A DNA stretch of 64,000 bases, taken from assembly GCA_016165875.1 (NCBI GenBank), contig JABBOT010000004.1:16307672-16371671 (forward strand), in the 5' to 3' direction. Source of the DNA: Acanthopleura granulata. Lineage: Eukaryota; Mollusca; Polyplacophora; Chitonida; Chitonidae. Both the position numbers and the translations under genes were made by a program. Below, one piece after another: positions 47,575 to 59,947 of this stretch. The stretch's first letter is position 1; each line of letters opens with the position of its first letter. The notes under the pieces are model-generated. The model was given only the letters and a program-made list of their open reading frames with translations, made no database searches and was not told the origin of the DNA.

Positions 47575-50500
47575 TTACTGCAGAAGACGTGGCTCAACGC
47601 AACCTTTCCAAATCGGGTGAAAGAGGTACTGTGTTCCATAAAACATAGGGCAGGTTCCGTTTCCCAGGACTCGTCCGTTGTTGCAGATAGCGAAGTAAGC
47701 TGAACCTTCTCTGCCTTTCCAAACCTGATAACCGTTTTGTAGTCCTTTACAGTCGGGGTAGCGAAGGTAACAAGGATCACAATGGGATCGGACACAGTGA
47801 TTCATAGCATAGTCACCTGCAAGATAATGCATACATTGAGTGCGAAAATATTAAAATTTATCAAAATTTTTGCAACCTAATCACGTGTAATGAAAGATTT
47901 AAGTATATCTATCACCTAGAGTGCATGAACTACCCCAGTTAACTATCCACCGGTTACGTAAGGTCACAATCTATGGAACACAAGGTTTTTAACTCCGCAA
48001 GCCTAAACTTGTTATACTACTTTACAGAAGCCGAAAATTAGCAACAGATTTCAATATCAAGACGCCCTGTGGATCTGATTTGCCGATCGCCTTCCTAATA
48101 ACTCATCTATCCCAACGATGAACGGAGCATTTCACTTACCGTATCCTTATATACCCACATTGTGTAAAATAACGGATTTCCTGAGAGGGAGGGAAGTCTA
48201 AAGTGACCTCGCCTTTTTTCACATCCTCATTAAAAGTTATTGATCCCATAAGAAAGATGTTCTTTATTAAAACAATTCTTTTAGAAATAAAAATGGAGTC
48301 GCAGGGAACGTGCTAAATTTTTATTAACACGGTTAATGTAGGGCGTTCATTCTTTGCACAGTTTGTGGTCGAGATAAATTTTGAAAAGAAAACTTTCAGC
48401 TTTACTGGGCGGGTTAAATCAATTTTAAGATTTTGAGCTGAATTTCATCCAAACATGAAAAGCTTCGATAGTAAGTGTTTAAAAACGACCCTGGGCTCTA
48501 TACCAAGCAGGAATGATAAAGTTGGTTGTAAGTACGGTAGAAACCCGTCTATACACATCGTCCATGGGTTATTTTTACTGTGAACGTGCAATGCGAATAC
48601 TTGGAGCAGGACGCTGTGGATCCTGATTTACCCTTTACCAATACTGGACTGCGTAAAGTAGGTAATAAAGTCCTCTAAAATGTTTGCCCGAAAGGTGGAA
48701 ATAGTGCAGTCAACCTTACAACAAAGCTGTGACCATTGAGCTGCCCATCCCCATGAACGTTACGTCACTTTTTATCCTCCAGTGTAAAAAAAAAAAAACA
48801 AAACAAAAAAAAACCTAGTTCAAACTGCGTTTTGCGAATGGAGTCGGGTCTAGGAAATATCTTGCACCATTCCTGTATCATTTGAAAAAGGGCTACTTCT
48901 TTCTTGCATGTTACCTTATCTATATACTATCTGCATAATTACTCACATTTAGGTTTTTGAAATAGGCCTTGTGATTATCGATTTCAGTTATTTATGTAAC
49001 CACGCGTAAACAATGATTTGGCGCTTATAGATTTAGGACTACAATGTGCAATTGAATTATAGAAATTTTGATAAAGGCTAAGTTCTGTAACCAGCATGGT
49101 GCACAACTTTGCTATTGGTAAAATTCATCATCTCAGATTATTCCGTTCCAGCCATCGTTGGAAACTGTTTATTTCGTCGCTTTGTAGGAAGAGTTTTGTT
49201 CGAATTAACTGAACTCTGTGAAAATGACCAGATACTTACATGGGTTTGTTGGTATATATTTTCCCTCGCAAAACACATTGGTATGCTTGTCGCATACGTT
49301 CAAGATTTGGTTGTAAAGGAGAGGGAAGGGACACTCTCGCTCGTGCTTTTCCCAAAGTTCATGGAGGCGGGTAGGTTGTGAGCAATCATAGTAGCGTGCA
49401 CAATTGGTGGCATGAGGAAAGAACTGTGCTGTACCCGAGTTGCAAACTTCTGATCCATAACTCTGACTTTCTGGACTAACGGTTGTTTCAAGGACTACGC
49501 CAGAGCCTGAGCCTGAGCCTGCAAATATTTCCATAATTGAAGTAAAATATGCTGAAATTATATTATATAACAACCTATCGTTTTACTGGGACTATTTTTT
49601 TTCACAAATTTTATCCCACGGTCTTATACTGTGATAAAAAGGGTTCGGTATTTTATGTTCGTGTTCATATGTGCCTTGTTCCAAGACCATATAGGGTACT
49701 GGCGCAGCACGACTTGAAAGCCTCACCACTGCGGTCGGTTCGAGTTCATCTGTGGTGGGGAGATCTGTCAGCCAGCTGTAGATTATCGTGGGTTCCCCCT
49801 GGAATCTATTAGGTTTCCTCCCATCATAATGCTGGCCACCGTCTTTTAAGTGAAATATTTTGGAGTGTAACGTAAAACGCCAATAAATACAAATCGTCTT
49901 TAGCTATTAACTTTTACACCAGTTTGTTTTGTCAAATCTTGAAGAAAAAATGACAATCTGAATATTGGTTTTTCGAAAGCAAAGAAATCTCCAATAGTTT
50001 TGATTATGAATCTCTCAAATTAGTTTCCAAAAATGATTAATTGTGAAAATTATTAGGAATTTTGATATAAATTAATTATCCTGCACTGTGAAGCAAGTAT
50101 ATGCATACTCCCTTGATACATTTTCGGTCGTACTTTTTGTCACTGTTCAAAAACGAGACTGACAGGCGATACTAATATATATTGGACAATATGTGTTTTG
50201 TGTCAGCTCCCAGAGTTTACTTGGCATTTGTACACCTGTTATATAGGCCTACAGAGGTTCTTTACAAGAAATCTTCATGAATTGTAATAAATAATCGGTG
50301 GTTATGTCTCGGAAACTTCAGGTGACAGCGGTAATTCTGCATTTCTTTTCATTCAGTTCTAATGTACGCAAAATATTTCTTTTACCGTATAGTGCACTGC
50401 TTCTACATAAGGTCTTGTAAATTTTTAGAACCAGATTGTGCGAAGTGGTTTGTTTTTATCATGTGAAAAATAAAAAATTGTCTGTGGATAGGAGAGTTGT

Positions 50501-51382
50501 TTTAAAACAACAATGTTACGTGCTGGAGTTCTCAAAGACAATTATTTTGTTACAAATTAAACTACAAATTACAATATAATAATCCATTAAGAGGCTTTGT
50601 GGCTCAGACATTGAAGCGTTGACTGGTCCTGAATCTTCGAAACCATCAATATATTACATAGGCACTAGGATTAAACCTGGATAGCTCGAAACTCCCCGGT
50701 GGCTTTCTGAACACAGGAATAACCCGATGAAATGAAGCCAACAATGATTAAGACGGCACGAAATGTTCTAGATTTAAAGCTACACGATATTACTACCTCT
50801 GACAGCGCACTTCCGTATTGGAGAAAATTTCACTTCCATAAAGCCGTAGCGGATGGGAGAAAGAAACCGGACAGAACCCCACCCACCGCTTTTTTCCAAA
50901 TACCTTAACTTAGGGTAAATTACCGGAATTTGGGCTCGAGCGGGCGACCTCGGTCCGATCGGCTTCATTGCCCGAGAGGCTTTATCTGACGGGCAGATAT
51001 ACAATAAAACTGATCAACCGTATTAAGGAACACTCACTTGACGGACGCAACACTCACTAATACCGTCGCCGAACAAAAAGGGCAATGGAAACTACTAAAT
51101 GCGTTTTTACTGCAATTTTTACACATAAAGGATGCTGACATACTTACACGTGTCCAAATGCGAACCCTTCAAGGTGCAAACTTTATAATCTTGTTGCCAC
51201 ACTGTTCCATTTCCACATGTCATATTGTGAGAAATTCCGAAAGCACATATATAATAGCGATTACAGTCGGTGTAATCTGGCAGGTACATCACAAATTCAG
51301 CGGTGCTGGGACATTGACCCCACACTCCTGAAAGGACATAGGCGGCCCCCATCAGCCACAGTAGACTCAAACGGGTATGCAT
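47575..51382 (-). CDS. Secreted triple peritrophin-A (CBM14) chitin-binding protein, copy 4
   Basis: Three minus-strand exons, 51382-51148, 49518-49240 and 47816-47575 (756 nt), encode 251 residues. The signal peptide is MHTRLSLLWLMGAAYVLSGV, ending VWGQ. Domain 1 shows CNRYYIC and two sequons (NMT, NGT). Exon 2 opens with a GSGSGSG linker coded by a GGCTCA repeat, then domain 2 with CARYYDC. Domain 3 has HCDPC, DCKGLQNG and GREGSAYFAIC. Split cysteine codons are T|GC at residue 79 and T|GT at residue 172. Introns (1.6 and 1.4 kb) are longer than in copies 1-3. The gene is convergent with the eight-module gene, with 372 bp between stop codons. Confidence 0.88.
49690..49895 (+). mobile_element. 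SINE family 1 copy in intron 1 of chitin-binding gene 4
   Basis: CACTGCGGTCGGTTCGAGTT (B box), then TGGTGGGGAGATCTGTCAGC, TTTCCTCCCATCATAATGCT, GGCCACCGTCTTTTAAGTGA, and the tail ACGTAAAACGCCAATAAAT. Confidence 0.75.
50800..50990 (-). mobile_element. Possible tRNA-derived SINE, low confidence
   Basis: On the minus strand a tRNA-like order is seen: GCCTCTCGGGCAATGAAGCC, then GGACCGAGGTCGCCCGCTCG and AGCCCAAATTCCGG, followed by a non-tRNA body. It matches neither family above closely. It could also be an unrelated repeat. Confidence 0.3.
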
Positions 51383-51529
51383 TTCGCCAACTGTTGATGT
51401 CTATCGGTGTACTGTACTGTTCTTCTCCAGAAAAACTGAAAACATCGCAGTTGTGTTTTCACTTTTATTCAAATATGCACATACTTTTTCACGCCCCACC
51501 GGTCGCCACATTTTAACATGTGGCTTCGG

Positions 51530-51535
51530 TTTATA
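51530..51535 (-). promoter_or_regulatory. Candidate TATA box of chitin-binding gene 4
   Basis: TATAAA on the minus strand, about 150 nt before the ATG at 51382, a little farther than in copies 1-3. It is followed downstream by the small inverted repeat CCACATGTTAAAATGTGG. Confidence 0.4.
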
Positions 51536-51539
51536 AAAG

Positions 51540-54500
51540 CAAGAAAGGCAATATACCATATGAAATGTGTTTATTTGTTCGAAGAAGGTTAATTTATGGT
51601 ACCACGTAGTGGAAGTCTAACATAATTTGAGGGGGGAAGTCTCGTACAGTCTCGACACGACACAATAACCAGTTTTTGCTATGATAATGTACTGCCAAAA
51701 GTATGAAATCGAGCATTAGGCCATGGCCTTCATACCATCTCATTTTTAGTCACCTAACCGTTTATTTCAAGCATCCTATTTCAAATACAGGTTTCCTGGG
51801 ATAAATAATAATACATTTTAAAAGAACATACCACATTTTTTGGAAGTAGGCATCATGTGAAAGGCAATTTCGTGCTGATTCCTAATACGATGTTTATTAT
51901 TTTTTGAGGGTCATTTTGTTTTACAGTGATTAAAACTGAAATAAAGACTGCGGTGCTGCGGTGGACTTTTTTGGACTAGTGAAGTCACATATTCTTTTTT
52001 TGCCGCTAAACATGCTGTAACTGTTATGTTTCCACATTAAATACAAATGCAGGTGTTGTACTATATATATATATATATATGTATTGAAATAAATACATTT
52101 TGCTAAGCTTTGCAAACGGACCTTCTAGTGAAATAATTATTGAAACAATTATTTCAAAGAGGTAATTTGTTCCAATAAGAGTTGCAACCAACGAATTTAG
52201 ACTTCTTTTTCACTGTTATCAACACTCCCAACACTTTAGATGGGAGGATAGACACGTCTAATTAAGAGTTTCAAATATCAGTCGTGGTATATCAATTATA
52301 TTACGCAGTGATTACTTCCTGGGCCCTCGTGATGTACTTGACAAATCTGAATTAGTAAAAGATTCGTTCAGATATGCAACATTTTTGTGTGGATCAGGGG
52401 AGAAGTTGTTCATTACTTTCAATGCAGTTGTAGATTAAAATTGGATTATGTATGCGGCAGGCGAACAATAACATAAACTTATAACTTACTTGACTGAATA
52501 CATGTGTATATACAGCAAACATATATATATATATATATATATATAATTAGTTAACAGATAATTTTCTATTACGATTATACATCAAGTCCTTCAATTTACA
52601 GTACAACTCACACTTTTAGGCGGTTTGTGACATAAGGGATACATAAGAAACACAAATACTTGCACAATTTGGCTATTTATCAAGCACTTAAAACTGCTTT
52701 CGTGTTTACTGCTAGCAAAATGATATATTAAGCTCACCATAAGCCAATGAGAATAATTAATTTGTATCCTCTGGAAAAATCTACGAATTAGTCAGGTATT
52801 TACCGCCATAAACTAGTTTTTTCGTGTTTGCAGATTTGGTGAAATGTGGTTCAGACTCATAAGGTCATTTTTATCATTGAATGAGGCAATAGTGTCATTC
52901 AGAACCATGTCTTCAAGAATGTTAACATTATGTAACGTCGCATTGTAAACATACGACGCATGCCGATCGATTTGGGACAATGCTTGCATACTTTACAAAC
53001 AAATATAGAGGGCGTGTGTTTACATGTGCTCGCTGACAAATACACTAGAATACGACACTTCTGCGAAGATAGTGATCAAATCATTATGTTAAGGAGCACG
53101 TGTGCTATAAATATGTACAGATGCTTGAAGTCTGACAGAATCGCTTTTCTGTACACATACTTTTTCGGTGAATAAGGCAAATACGGAAATAGACATTCAT
53201 CGACCAGCATATGTTTCTCTATTTTCGAGTATAATGTGAACTCCGTGAATGAAGTACGAACAAATAATCTACATGCCTGATCGGGCACGACGACAACACC
53301 CATGTCCTGTGTATGCCACCATAAACACGACCTGTCATTTAGCACCACGAATACTGTTGTATGTACAAATAGAAAATGGTCGATTTTTGTTCCGCGCACT
53401 CCCTATACTTGTTACAAGCTGGATATCCCACAAACACAAAAGAACCGACAAGCCTTCTTGCCAACAAAACGACAAAAGTACAATACACGGTAAGTTAAAT
53501 ATAAAACTAACAGGTTGGATTTTAAGGTGCCACTATACTTCTGAGGTGTCTCATTTTTTACTTGTTTGGTGGATTACCCTTTACCGCGAAAACTAGTTCA
53601 TACCACAAATGTGTAGAATAGGGTTTGGTTTAGGGTGCTATAAATAATTCTGCGAAATACAGTTCATTAAACTGTATAGAACAAATGTGCTATATACCTT
53701 GCATGCAAAGTGCCAAATATAGTGTAACAAGAGCATAACAAAGGTAGAGAGTAAAAGCATTTTTCAGAATATAAAGAAACTATTTCTGAGGTTAGCTTTT
53801 GAAGTATGTTGGTGCCATATGATTGCAAACTCCTTTTGATAGATTCTGTATTTAAACGGTGGAACACCGACTAGGCGAATAAGAAATTCCGAATGGGATC
53901 ATCCAGTTGAATGGCCGTTCCAGTTCAGTGAGTTATAGGTAATAAAAGCATTGTAAAATAATGAAAATAATGCAAAGGTATTCTATATCTTGTAGGCGTG
54001 GAAAATGATTTAACGCCATAGTTTAACAGTTGAATGATGCAATACCTATGCATTTGTGTTCTTGGAGATGAGTTTTCTCTTTTTTCATGTCACTGATATC
54101 AACAAATATAAATCTCACAATATATTTTCAAAGCACGTTAAAATATGCAGAATTATTCGTGTACAAAGCAAATAGTAATTTTCTCTGCCACGAAATTTAA
54201 TTATGTGGCATCCAAAGAACGAATGACTGTGCCGCGCATCTGACTCATAAAGCAAGGAAAATATGGCTTCGTGACATATATTGTGTCCTTTTATGAAACA
54301 TGGGAGAACAGCAGGTCACCAATATGAAGTGGATTGATAGTGGAATGTAACTCGAGAACTGTAAATCATATATAATATATCCATCATGAAAGGTTTAACC
54401 CTAACATAAGTTTCATCGGAATATCTGATAACATAGGAACATCTGATAACATCGGAACATTCATAAAAATAGGTTTTATCCAAACTATTTATCCGTATAG

Positions 54501-55135
54501 ATCGTTATATCTAGGTCACTAATAGATAGATAGTCGAAGCGGCTTTTAAAAGCTTAATTGCTTCTTTGGCCTACCCGGGATTTTGACCTCCGTTCCACCA
54601 TAAAATCATTACCATATTCATGACTTTTTCAGGTATTTGTAGTCAACTGGTGACCTTATTTTGATGTTCGATACATGCTAAATGTGTGCGTAAGCTTTCA
54701 GAGACATTGTTTAATGTCCCAGATTCATTTTAACTCTGATGAACTTATCTTAATAGAGTCGGTGGAAATAAGTGTTAAATTGATCCTGGTTTTGTGTATT
54801 ATTTGCCTCGCTGTTGAGCTAAGTGTTCATTGCTTGGTAATTGTTCAGTTTATTACCAAATAATAATGCCTGGCTCCAGCAAATGTAATATCACCTGAAA
54901 AGAGATTCCAGACTGCGTTGCATTTAGCTATGCTTGTGGCCAGTGTAAATAAGGATGTGTTTACGAACCCATTACATGCATACTGATGACCTATCTCACC
55001 AGCTTTGATGTAGCCGTCAGAATATATCCCGATTCATAACTTTATTTCAACATATTTTTGTGAACACATCTGTTTTCTGTTCAGCCCAAAGTTTAGTTTT
55101 TATAGCATCATATTTTAACAACAAAAAACGTCGGA
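51540..55135. other. Intergenic region, no supported gene
   Basis: AT-rich sequence with two (TA)n microsatellites (52061-52080, 52520-52545) and a short inverted repeat (TGAAATAATT...AATTATTTCA, 52128-52155). The ORF at 53249-53596 has no domain and no conserved pattern, so I do not call it. Confidence 0.6.
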
Positions 55136-56062
55136 ATGGAGTCTTACGACAACAATGTTTTGAGCTTTGGAAACAATACAACAGATGAGCAAAGGACCAG
55201 GGTGTTTTTACATACTCCTGTATGGGTCATCGGGCTGATGTGTGCTACAGTCCTTATCGGAATATGTGGCAATCTGGGCTTAATCATTATGGTCTTTCGG
55301 CAGTCAACCTACAGAGCTTCACCAACTTTTATCCTTTTAACCAGCATGGCTTTATCAGACGTTGTTTTACTGGCCACAGCGCCTTCGTTTGACATATTTT
55401 ACGCTGTTCAAAATTCAACTCCACTGGGCATTGCTTGTTTTATTCGTCTTTTCTGTGTTGTCTTTTCCGCGGCAACAACACTTTATCACCTGATGTGTTT
55501 TTCTGTTCTTCGGTACATAGTACTGATCCACCCACTGTTTTCAAGAGTCCGTGTGACGGCTAGGAATGTAACTGCACTGGCAGTTGTCATCTGGATTGCC
55601 AGTTTTGCAGGTGCCGGAACCTCTATGACAATCTCTGGAAATTATGGAATTAATACGTCCGACAACAAAACATTCATATTCTGTGCGCTAAACCCAAGAA
55701 ATAATGTGCAGTACGTGCTCGTACTTTTGGCATCAGGCATACCCTTTATAGTCATGATTGGCTTTCACATTGCCAAAGTCATAAAACTGAAGAGGCTTGC
55801 GATTTCCGAGAATGACGCCTCTCAGAACAGAAAGAATGTATCCACAAAGGTGGTTTTGTCTCTTATTGTTATATTTTGTTTATGTTGGTGTCCTACTGTG
55901 ATGTACTCCATAGTGCTCTACCTCTGGGAGGAAGATCTGCCTTCGGATGTTTATCAGCTAATACCAATGTTCATGTCTTTATTATATGCCAACAGTGCCT
56001 TTAACCCAATATTTTACTACTTCTTATCTAAGCGTAGAAAACTAATGTGTTGTCTCCCATAG
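55136..56062 (+). CDS. Rhodopsin-family (class A) G-protein-coupled receptor, intronless
   Basis: A single-exon ORF of 308 residues with seven hydrophobic segments. TM1 has GN (45-46), TM2 LTSMALSD with Asp75, TM3 starts at Cys101, which can pair with ECL2 Cys183, TM4 has Trp153, TM5 Pro203, TM6 CWCP (250-253) and TM7 NPIFY (290-294). The extracellular N-terminus carries the sequon NNTT. The TM3 cytoplasmic end reads LRY (125-127) where nearly all family members have DRY. The very short tail ends in a CC pair that could be palmitoylated. The overall pattern suits an orphan peptide- or amine-type receptor, and the ligand cannot be inferred. It stands alone between the chitin-binding copies 4 and 5. 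Confidence 0.93.
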   Translation: MESYDNNVLSFGNNTTDEQRTRVFLHTPVWVIGLMCATVLIGICGNLGLIIMVFRQSTYRASPTFILLTSMALSDVVLLATAPSFDIFYAVQNSTPLGIACFIRLFCVVFSAATTLYHLMCFSVLRYIVLIHPLFSRVRVTARNVTALAVVIWIASFAGAGTSMTISGNYGINTSDNKTFIFCALNPRNNVQYVLVLLASGIPFIVMIGFHIAKVIKLKRLAISENDASQNRKNVSTKVVLSLIVIFCLCWCPTVMYSIVLYLWEEDLPSDVYQLIPMFMSLLYANSAFNPIFYYFLSKRRKLMCCLP

Positions 56063-56894
56063 GCCACGACCCTACTGTCACACGGCTTTCATGACAACCG
56101 TTTAGGACCTACATCGTGAAGCGAACTGGTTGAAACATTTCACATGGATGAATTACTAAGCATCAAGATTATTGTGTTGACACGAGCACCCGAGAATATT
56201 ACGATTTTTGTATGTTTGTTTGTTTGTTCTTGCAAGGGCAGTGATTGAGGGTTAGGGCATAGAAAAAGCACTACACTGAGTGCACACTACCATGTTGTCC
56301 AATTATCTCAAGTATATGAACTGCGTAACTATGAAATTTAACTAGTTACATACATGTTGTAAATTTAAACATCTCTTTGCAAGAAAGTACTGCCCAAATA
56401 GTAAATTTAAACTTATCTGTGCAGAAAAAAATTGTTTTGCGAATTGTAAATGAACAAAACTTCGACATTTGTGACAAAGACTGAAATCCTCAAACACATC
56501 ACGCGATTTAACAGATCAGATAAGATGTATACGCTCTGTAGCGGGACTTCTTGGCTTTTGTGTGTCTGGAAGAAAGGGTAATGTGAAATGTCCACATGTA
56601 AATGAAATGATGTATTCATTCCAACTGATCAGTTCATTTATTACACTGGTTTTTATTTTAAAAATTCATTACTTCCTTTTTTCCCCTAAGAAAAAACTAA
56701 AATAAGCTCATTTCTGTATTACGTTTTTTTGTCATATTTGAGACGCAGTCGTATTTCATTAGGCTGTCTCCGTCAAAGTAACTATGTTTATCTCAAAGAA
56801 AAAAAGTCAGAATGTGTAGACCTCAATTTGCATCAGTCACAGGTATTATGTCCCTTTATAAGCAATTAAATACTAATCTGTCAACAGATTTCTT

Positions 56895-58030
56895 TCTTTG
56901 CGAGGGTTTAGGGAACACCTAGGCCCCGGAAGCTCTGGCCTTTTAGATAGCGGGAGTTAAGTTATGGACGATATTGGCAAATAATAATTATGACAGATAG
57001 CTTCGATAAACTATTCTTTGGGTTAACGTCATCTTCTTCTTTAGTTTTTTTTTTAAATTATACACTGGGCCAATTCATCAAATAAAAAAGTTACAGCACA
57101 GAGATAAAAGTATTTTAATGTGAAGATAATGTTAAAAGACTTGTCTTTTAAATGGAGAATAAAACAAATAGCTAAATCATAAAACAGTTTAATATTCGCT
57201 GGTTCGAATTCAACTCATAACGCTTTCTAATTGCCTTTGAGTGAACTATCTGAACTGTAGGCCTACACAGATATTGTAAAGCATAAAGACTTAATGATTT
57301 TGTTTTAAATTTATTAGCTACTAAGATATTTCTGGTAACAGCTCCATATAACTTTGGAAAAGTGGAACGTTGTGAAATGTGGGATTGCTCAAGCAGAAGA
57401 AATATTATCCAAGCCCAATAGGCGAGGGTCCGGGGCGCCCTGAGTTCTTCAATAGACCGAGACACGTTTTGGGCGATTTCTGGGAACTAAAACTATGATA
57501 TGAAGCTGGGATAAACTGACTTTTCGGCGGAACGTCATAAAATTTGGGTGTGCAGAAGCAGCGGAACTATTGTCACAGGCAAATAGGCAAGGTCATCAAG
57601 GCCCCAGAAGCTCTGGCTTTGCTATAGTCGGAAAATCTTTTAAGTTCTAGACGATCTTTTGCCAACTAAAACCATGACAGAACACCAAAAAAGAGGGCAC
57701 ATTTTTCTGTGGAAGATCGTATAATTTTGACATGGTATTAGATTTGAAATTATAGTATATCCCAGTCCAACAAAACAGGGTCCAGGGGCCGCCTAGGCCC
57801 CTGAAGCTTCCGCCTTTTCAACCAGCCAGAGTAAAATTTCGTGCAATTTCTGTTATGATGAAAAGCGGGATATAAACTTGCATATTACCTTATATCCTGT
57901 TCTTGTACATATGAGGTGAATTTATTTTACACTTGCCACAAAAAATGAAAAAAAAAGTACTTTTGCCCCATTCTTCAAAAGGTGGAGGCGCAGTTGCTCC
58001 CCTTGCCCCCGTTTCCTACGCCTATGGCTA
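56895..58030. repeat. Composite dispersed repeat with GGCCGCCTAGGCCCC units
   Basis: Four diverged units start near 56900, 57395, 57575 and 57765. Each runs GGGTCC(A/G)GGGGC.GCC(T) / AGGCCCC(G/T)GAAGCTCTGG-like block, then TTTTNGGCGATTT, then AACTAAAACTATGA. The end has TTTGCCCCATTCTTCAAAAG and CCCCCGTTTCCTACGCCTAT, a terminal sequence I associate with dispersed invertebrate repeats. No ORF. Confidence 0.6.
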
Positions 58031-58479
58031 CTCACATGCTGAGCAACACTGTGCAGACAAATTCCTGTCTCAGGTGATTCAAGATGATCCTGAATAGATC
58101 CTTTGGATAATAAACTAAAGAAGCGATCTATGAGGCCTGAAGAGGGCTGTTGGGATGGAATGAAGGTCCAGTGATAAAGAAAGTCTTTCTCCTCAGATAT
58201 GCTGGATTCTTGTCTAATAAAAGTTACACACGCAAACAGTACAGACAGCAGTAAGTAAATGAGAGCGCGCCATATTATGCCCTATACATAACATGCGCAT
58301 GTCCGATTTTTAACGTCAGCTCTGACGGGTCGGCCTTCTACGTCCAAGAAACATTCCTAACATAAGTCAGAACTGAAGGAAAACCCGGTAAATCTGCAGA
58401 TTTCAGCAGTCTAATTAATTAGACGTTTACAGAGGTCCGTTTGCAACACGATGGGCATTTTCCGCAGGGCACTGTATCG

Positions 58480-58556
58480 CTATACCCTACACTACCTATA
58501 AAAAGTATACTTTAGCCATCCTGAATGTATACTTTTTATAAGGTCTAGGGTAGGAT
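58480..58556. mobile_element. Short fold-back hairpin element
   Basis: The left arm CTATACCCTACACTACCTAT, then AAAAAGTATAC, pairs with GTATACTTTTTATAAGGTCT, then AGGGTAGGATAG, around a loop of about 15 nt. Confidence 0.75.
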
Positions 58557-59354
58557 AGAGCATGGTATAAGTACACTAATTCTACTAATTTGATACAAGG
58601 GCTGGTGCTATTTTCCTGTCCGCTCTTAAAACCGCCATTTTCTCAATGATCACTCCATGGACGAGGGAATCGCACTTTTGTTGGATCAAAATCGGCTCCA
58701 TTTACGCTAAAATCGGTCATTCCTAGACAGCAACCCCAGGAAAATTTTGAACTGGCATCCATTTTTGCCTTCTAGAAGATTTGCCGAGTATTCTCCAAGA
58801 TGTAGACTTATCTCCGTGACCGTTCTCGTTCGGTTTGTTGATCAAGCGAAATATATCTATTGTGGAGAGCGGGGCTCAGTTGGAGAGGGTAGGCTACATC
58901 CCGTGGAGGAGAAATAGTAGCAGCATTTGGAAGTGTGGTGAGTAACAATATACCCTGACATTCGGCGTAAGGCAGCTGTAGAGAATCCAGGTGTGTTTAT
59001 TGAACGCTAGGGCATTGCTTTCTTTCCATAATGTTTTGAAAAGGATCCGTGTCTAAGCAGCACGGTCACCAGCTCGATTTCGTTAGCTTTCGCTCTCTGC
59101 ATCTGTCTTCATATTTAAAAAGCAGAGCTGCAGTTCTGTATCTGTGTCAGTGTAAAGCTTTCGAACGAACATGTTTGGTTGAGATTGGGATATATGGGCA
59201 CACCTCCACAGGTCTCAGATATGGAATTTGAGCGTCGTTGGTGACCGCGCCATTTTTAATGCAAATTCCGTAGTTCTTACGTTTTATTAAAATGTATTCA
59301 AGAACAAATTCTCAACTGCTGTCCATCAATTTTCATAGTGTACTTAGTACTTTT

Positions 59355-59560
59355 CTTACGCTATATTCATTTATACGACGGTGGCCAGTATTATGGTGGG
59401 AGGAAACCGGGCAGAGCCTGGGGGAAACCCACAACCATCCGCAAGTTGCAGGCCTTGCCACGTATGTCCGGACAGGAAGCCAGCATGAGCTGGACTGGTC
59501 ATTACGCTGCGCTATCGCGCCAACTAACTGATCCACCGAGGCCCCCCGCTTTGGAATAAC
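59355..59560 (-). mobile_element. SINE family 1 copy including the tRNA-like head
   Basis: From ATACGACGGTGGCCAGTATT through GGGAGGAAACCGGGCAGAGC, ACATACGTGGCAAGG in reverse complement, and GAGCTGGACTGGTCATTACG, to GCGCCAACTAACTGATCCAC then GAGGCCCCCC. A deletion of about 35-40 bp lies in the B-box area. Confidence 0.85.
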
Positions 59561-59947
59561 TGTTTCCTTTAAGCACCAAAGGTCTTCATGAAGCTAGATA
59601 AAAAGATATTTCTAGCATCAATAGAAAGCTTCTTCGTCATTCTAACGGTATGTAAACACCCAACCTAAACGCAACAAAGAGTAAGTAACGGCTAATTCAA
59701 TGACGACAGGCAATGAGGTCTTTGATGACTCTTGTTAAAACTACTAAGCAAATATCATCCGATAATGTCATATTGTAACACCACGTAGAGACTGTGCAAA
59801 TATGGGCGAGGGCCCTGCCTATGGGCTTTTCTGTTCCTTGTTAAACATGTAGCGTCTAGGTCATCTGATTTTAAACTAAGACGCCATAGGGAATCTAAAG
59901 GAGTATTCTTACAGGACTTACTACCACTGGCCGACTGGTTCAGCACC

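Larger units (their letters stand above)
56063..59947. other. Intergenic region with composite repeats, no supported gene
   Basis: Holds a composite dispersed repeat (56895-58030), a fold-back element (58480-58556) and a SINE copy (59355-59560). AATAAA occurs at about 57080 and could serve the GPCR, but that is weak. Confidence 0.55.

Noticed and set aside
53249..53596. 115-codon plus-strand ORF
   Set aside because: No domain or conserved pattern, and it overlaps an equally long antisense ORF at 53076-53399. Probably chance.
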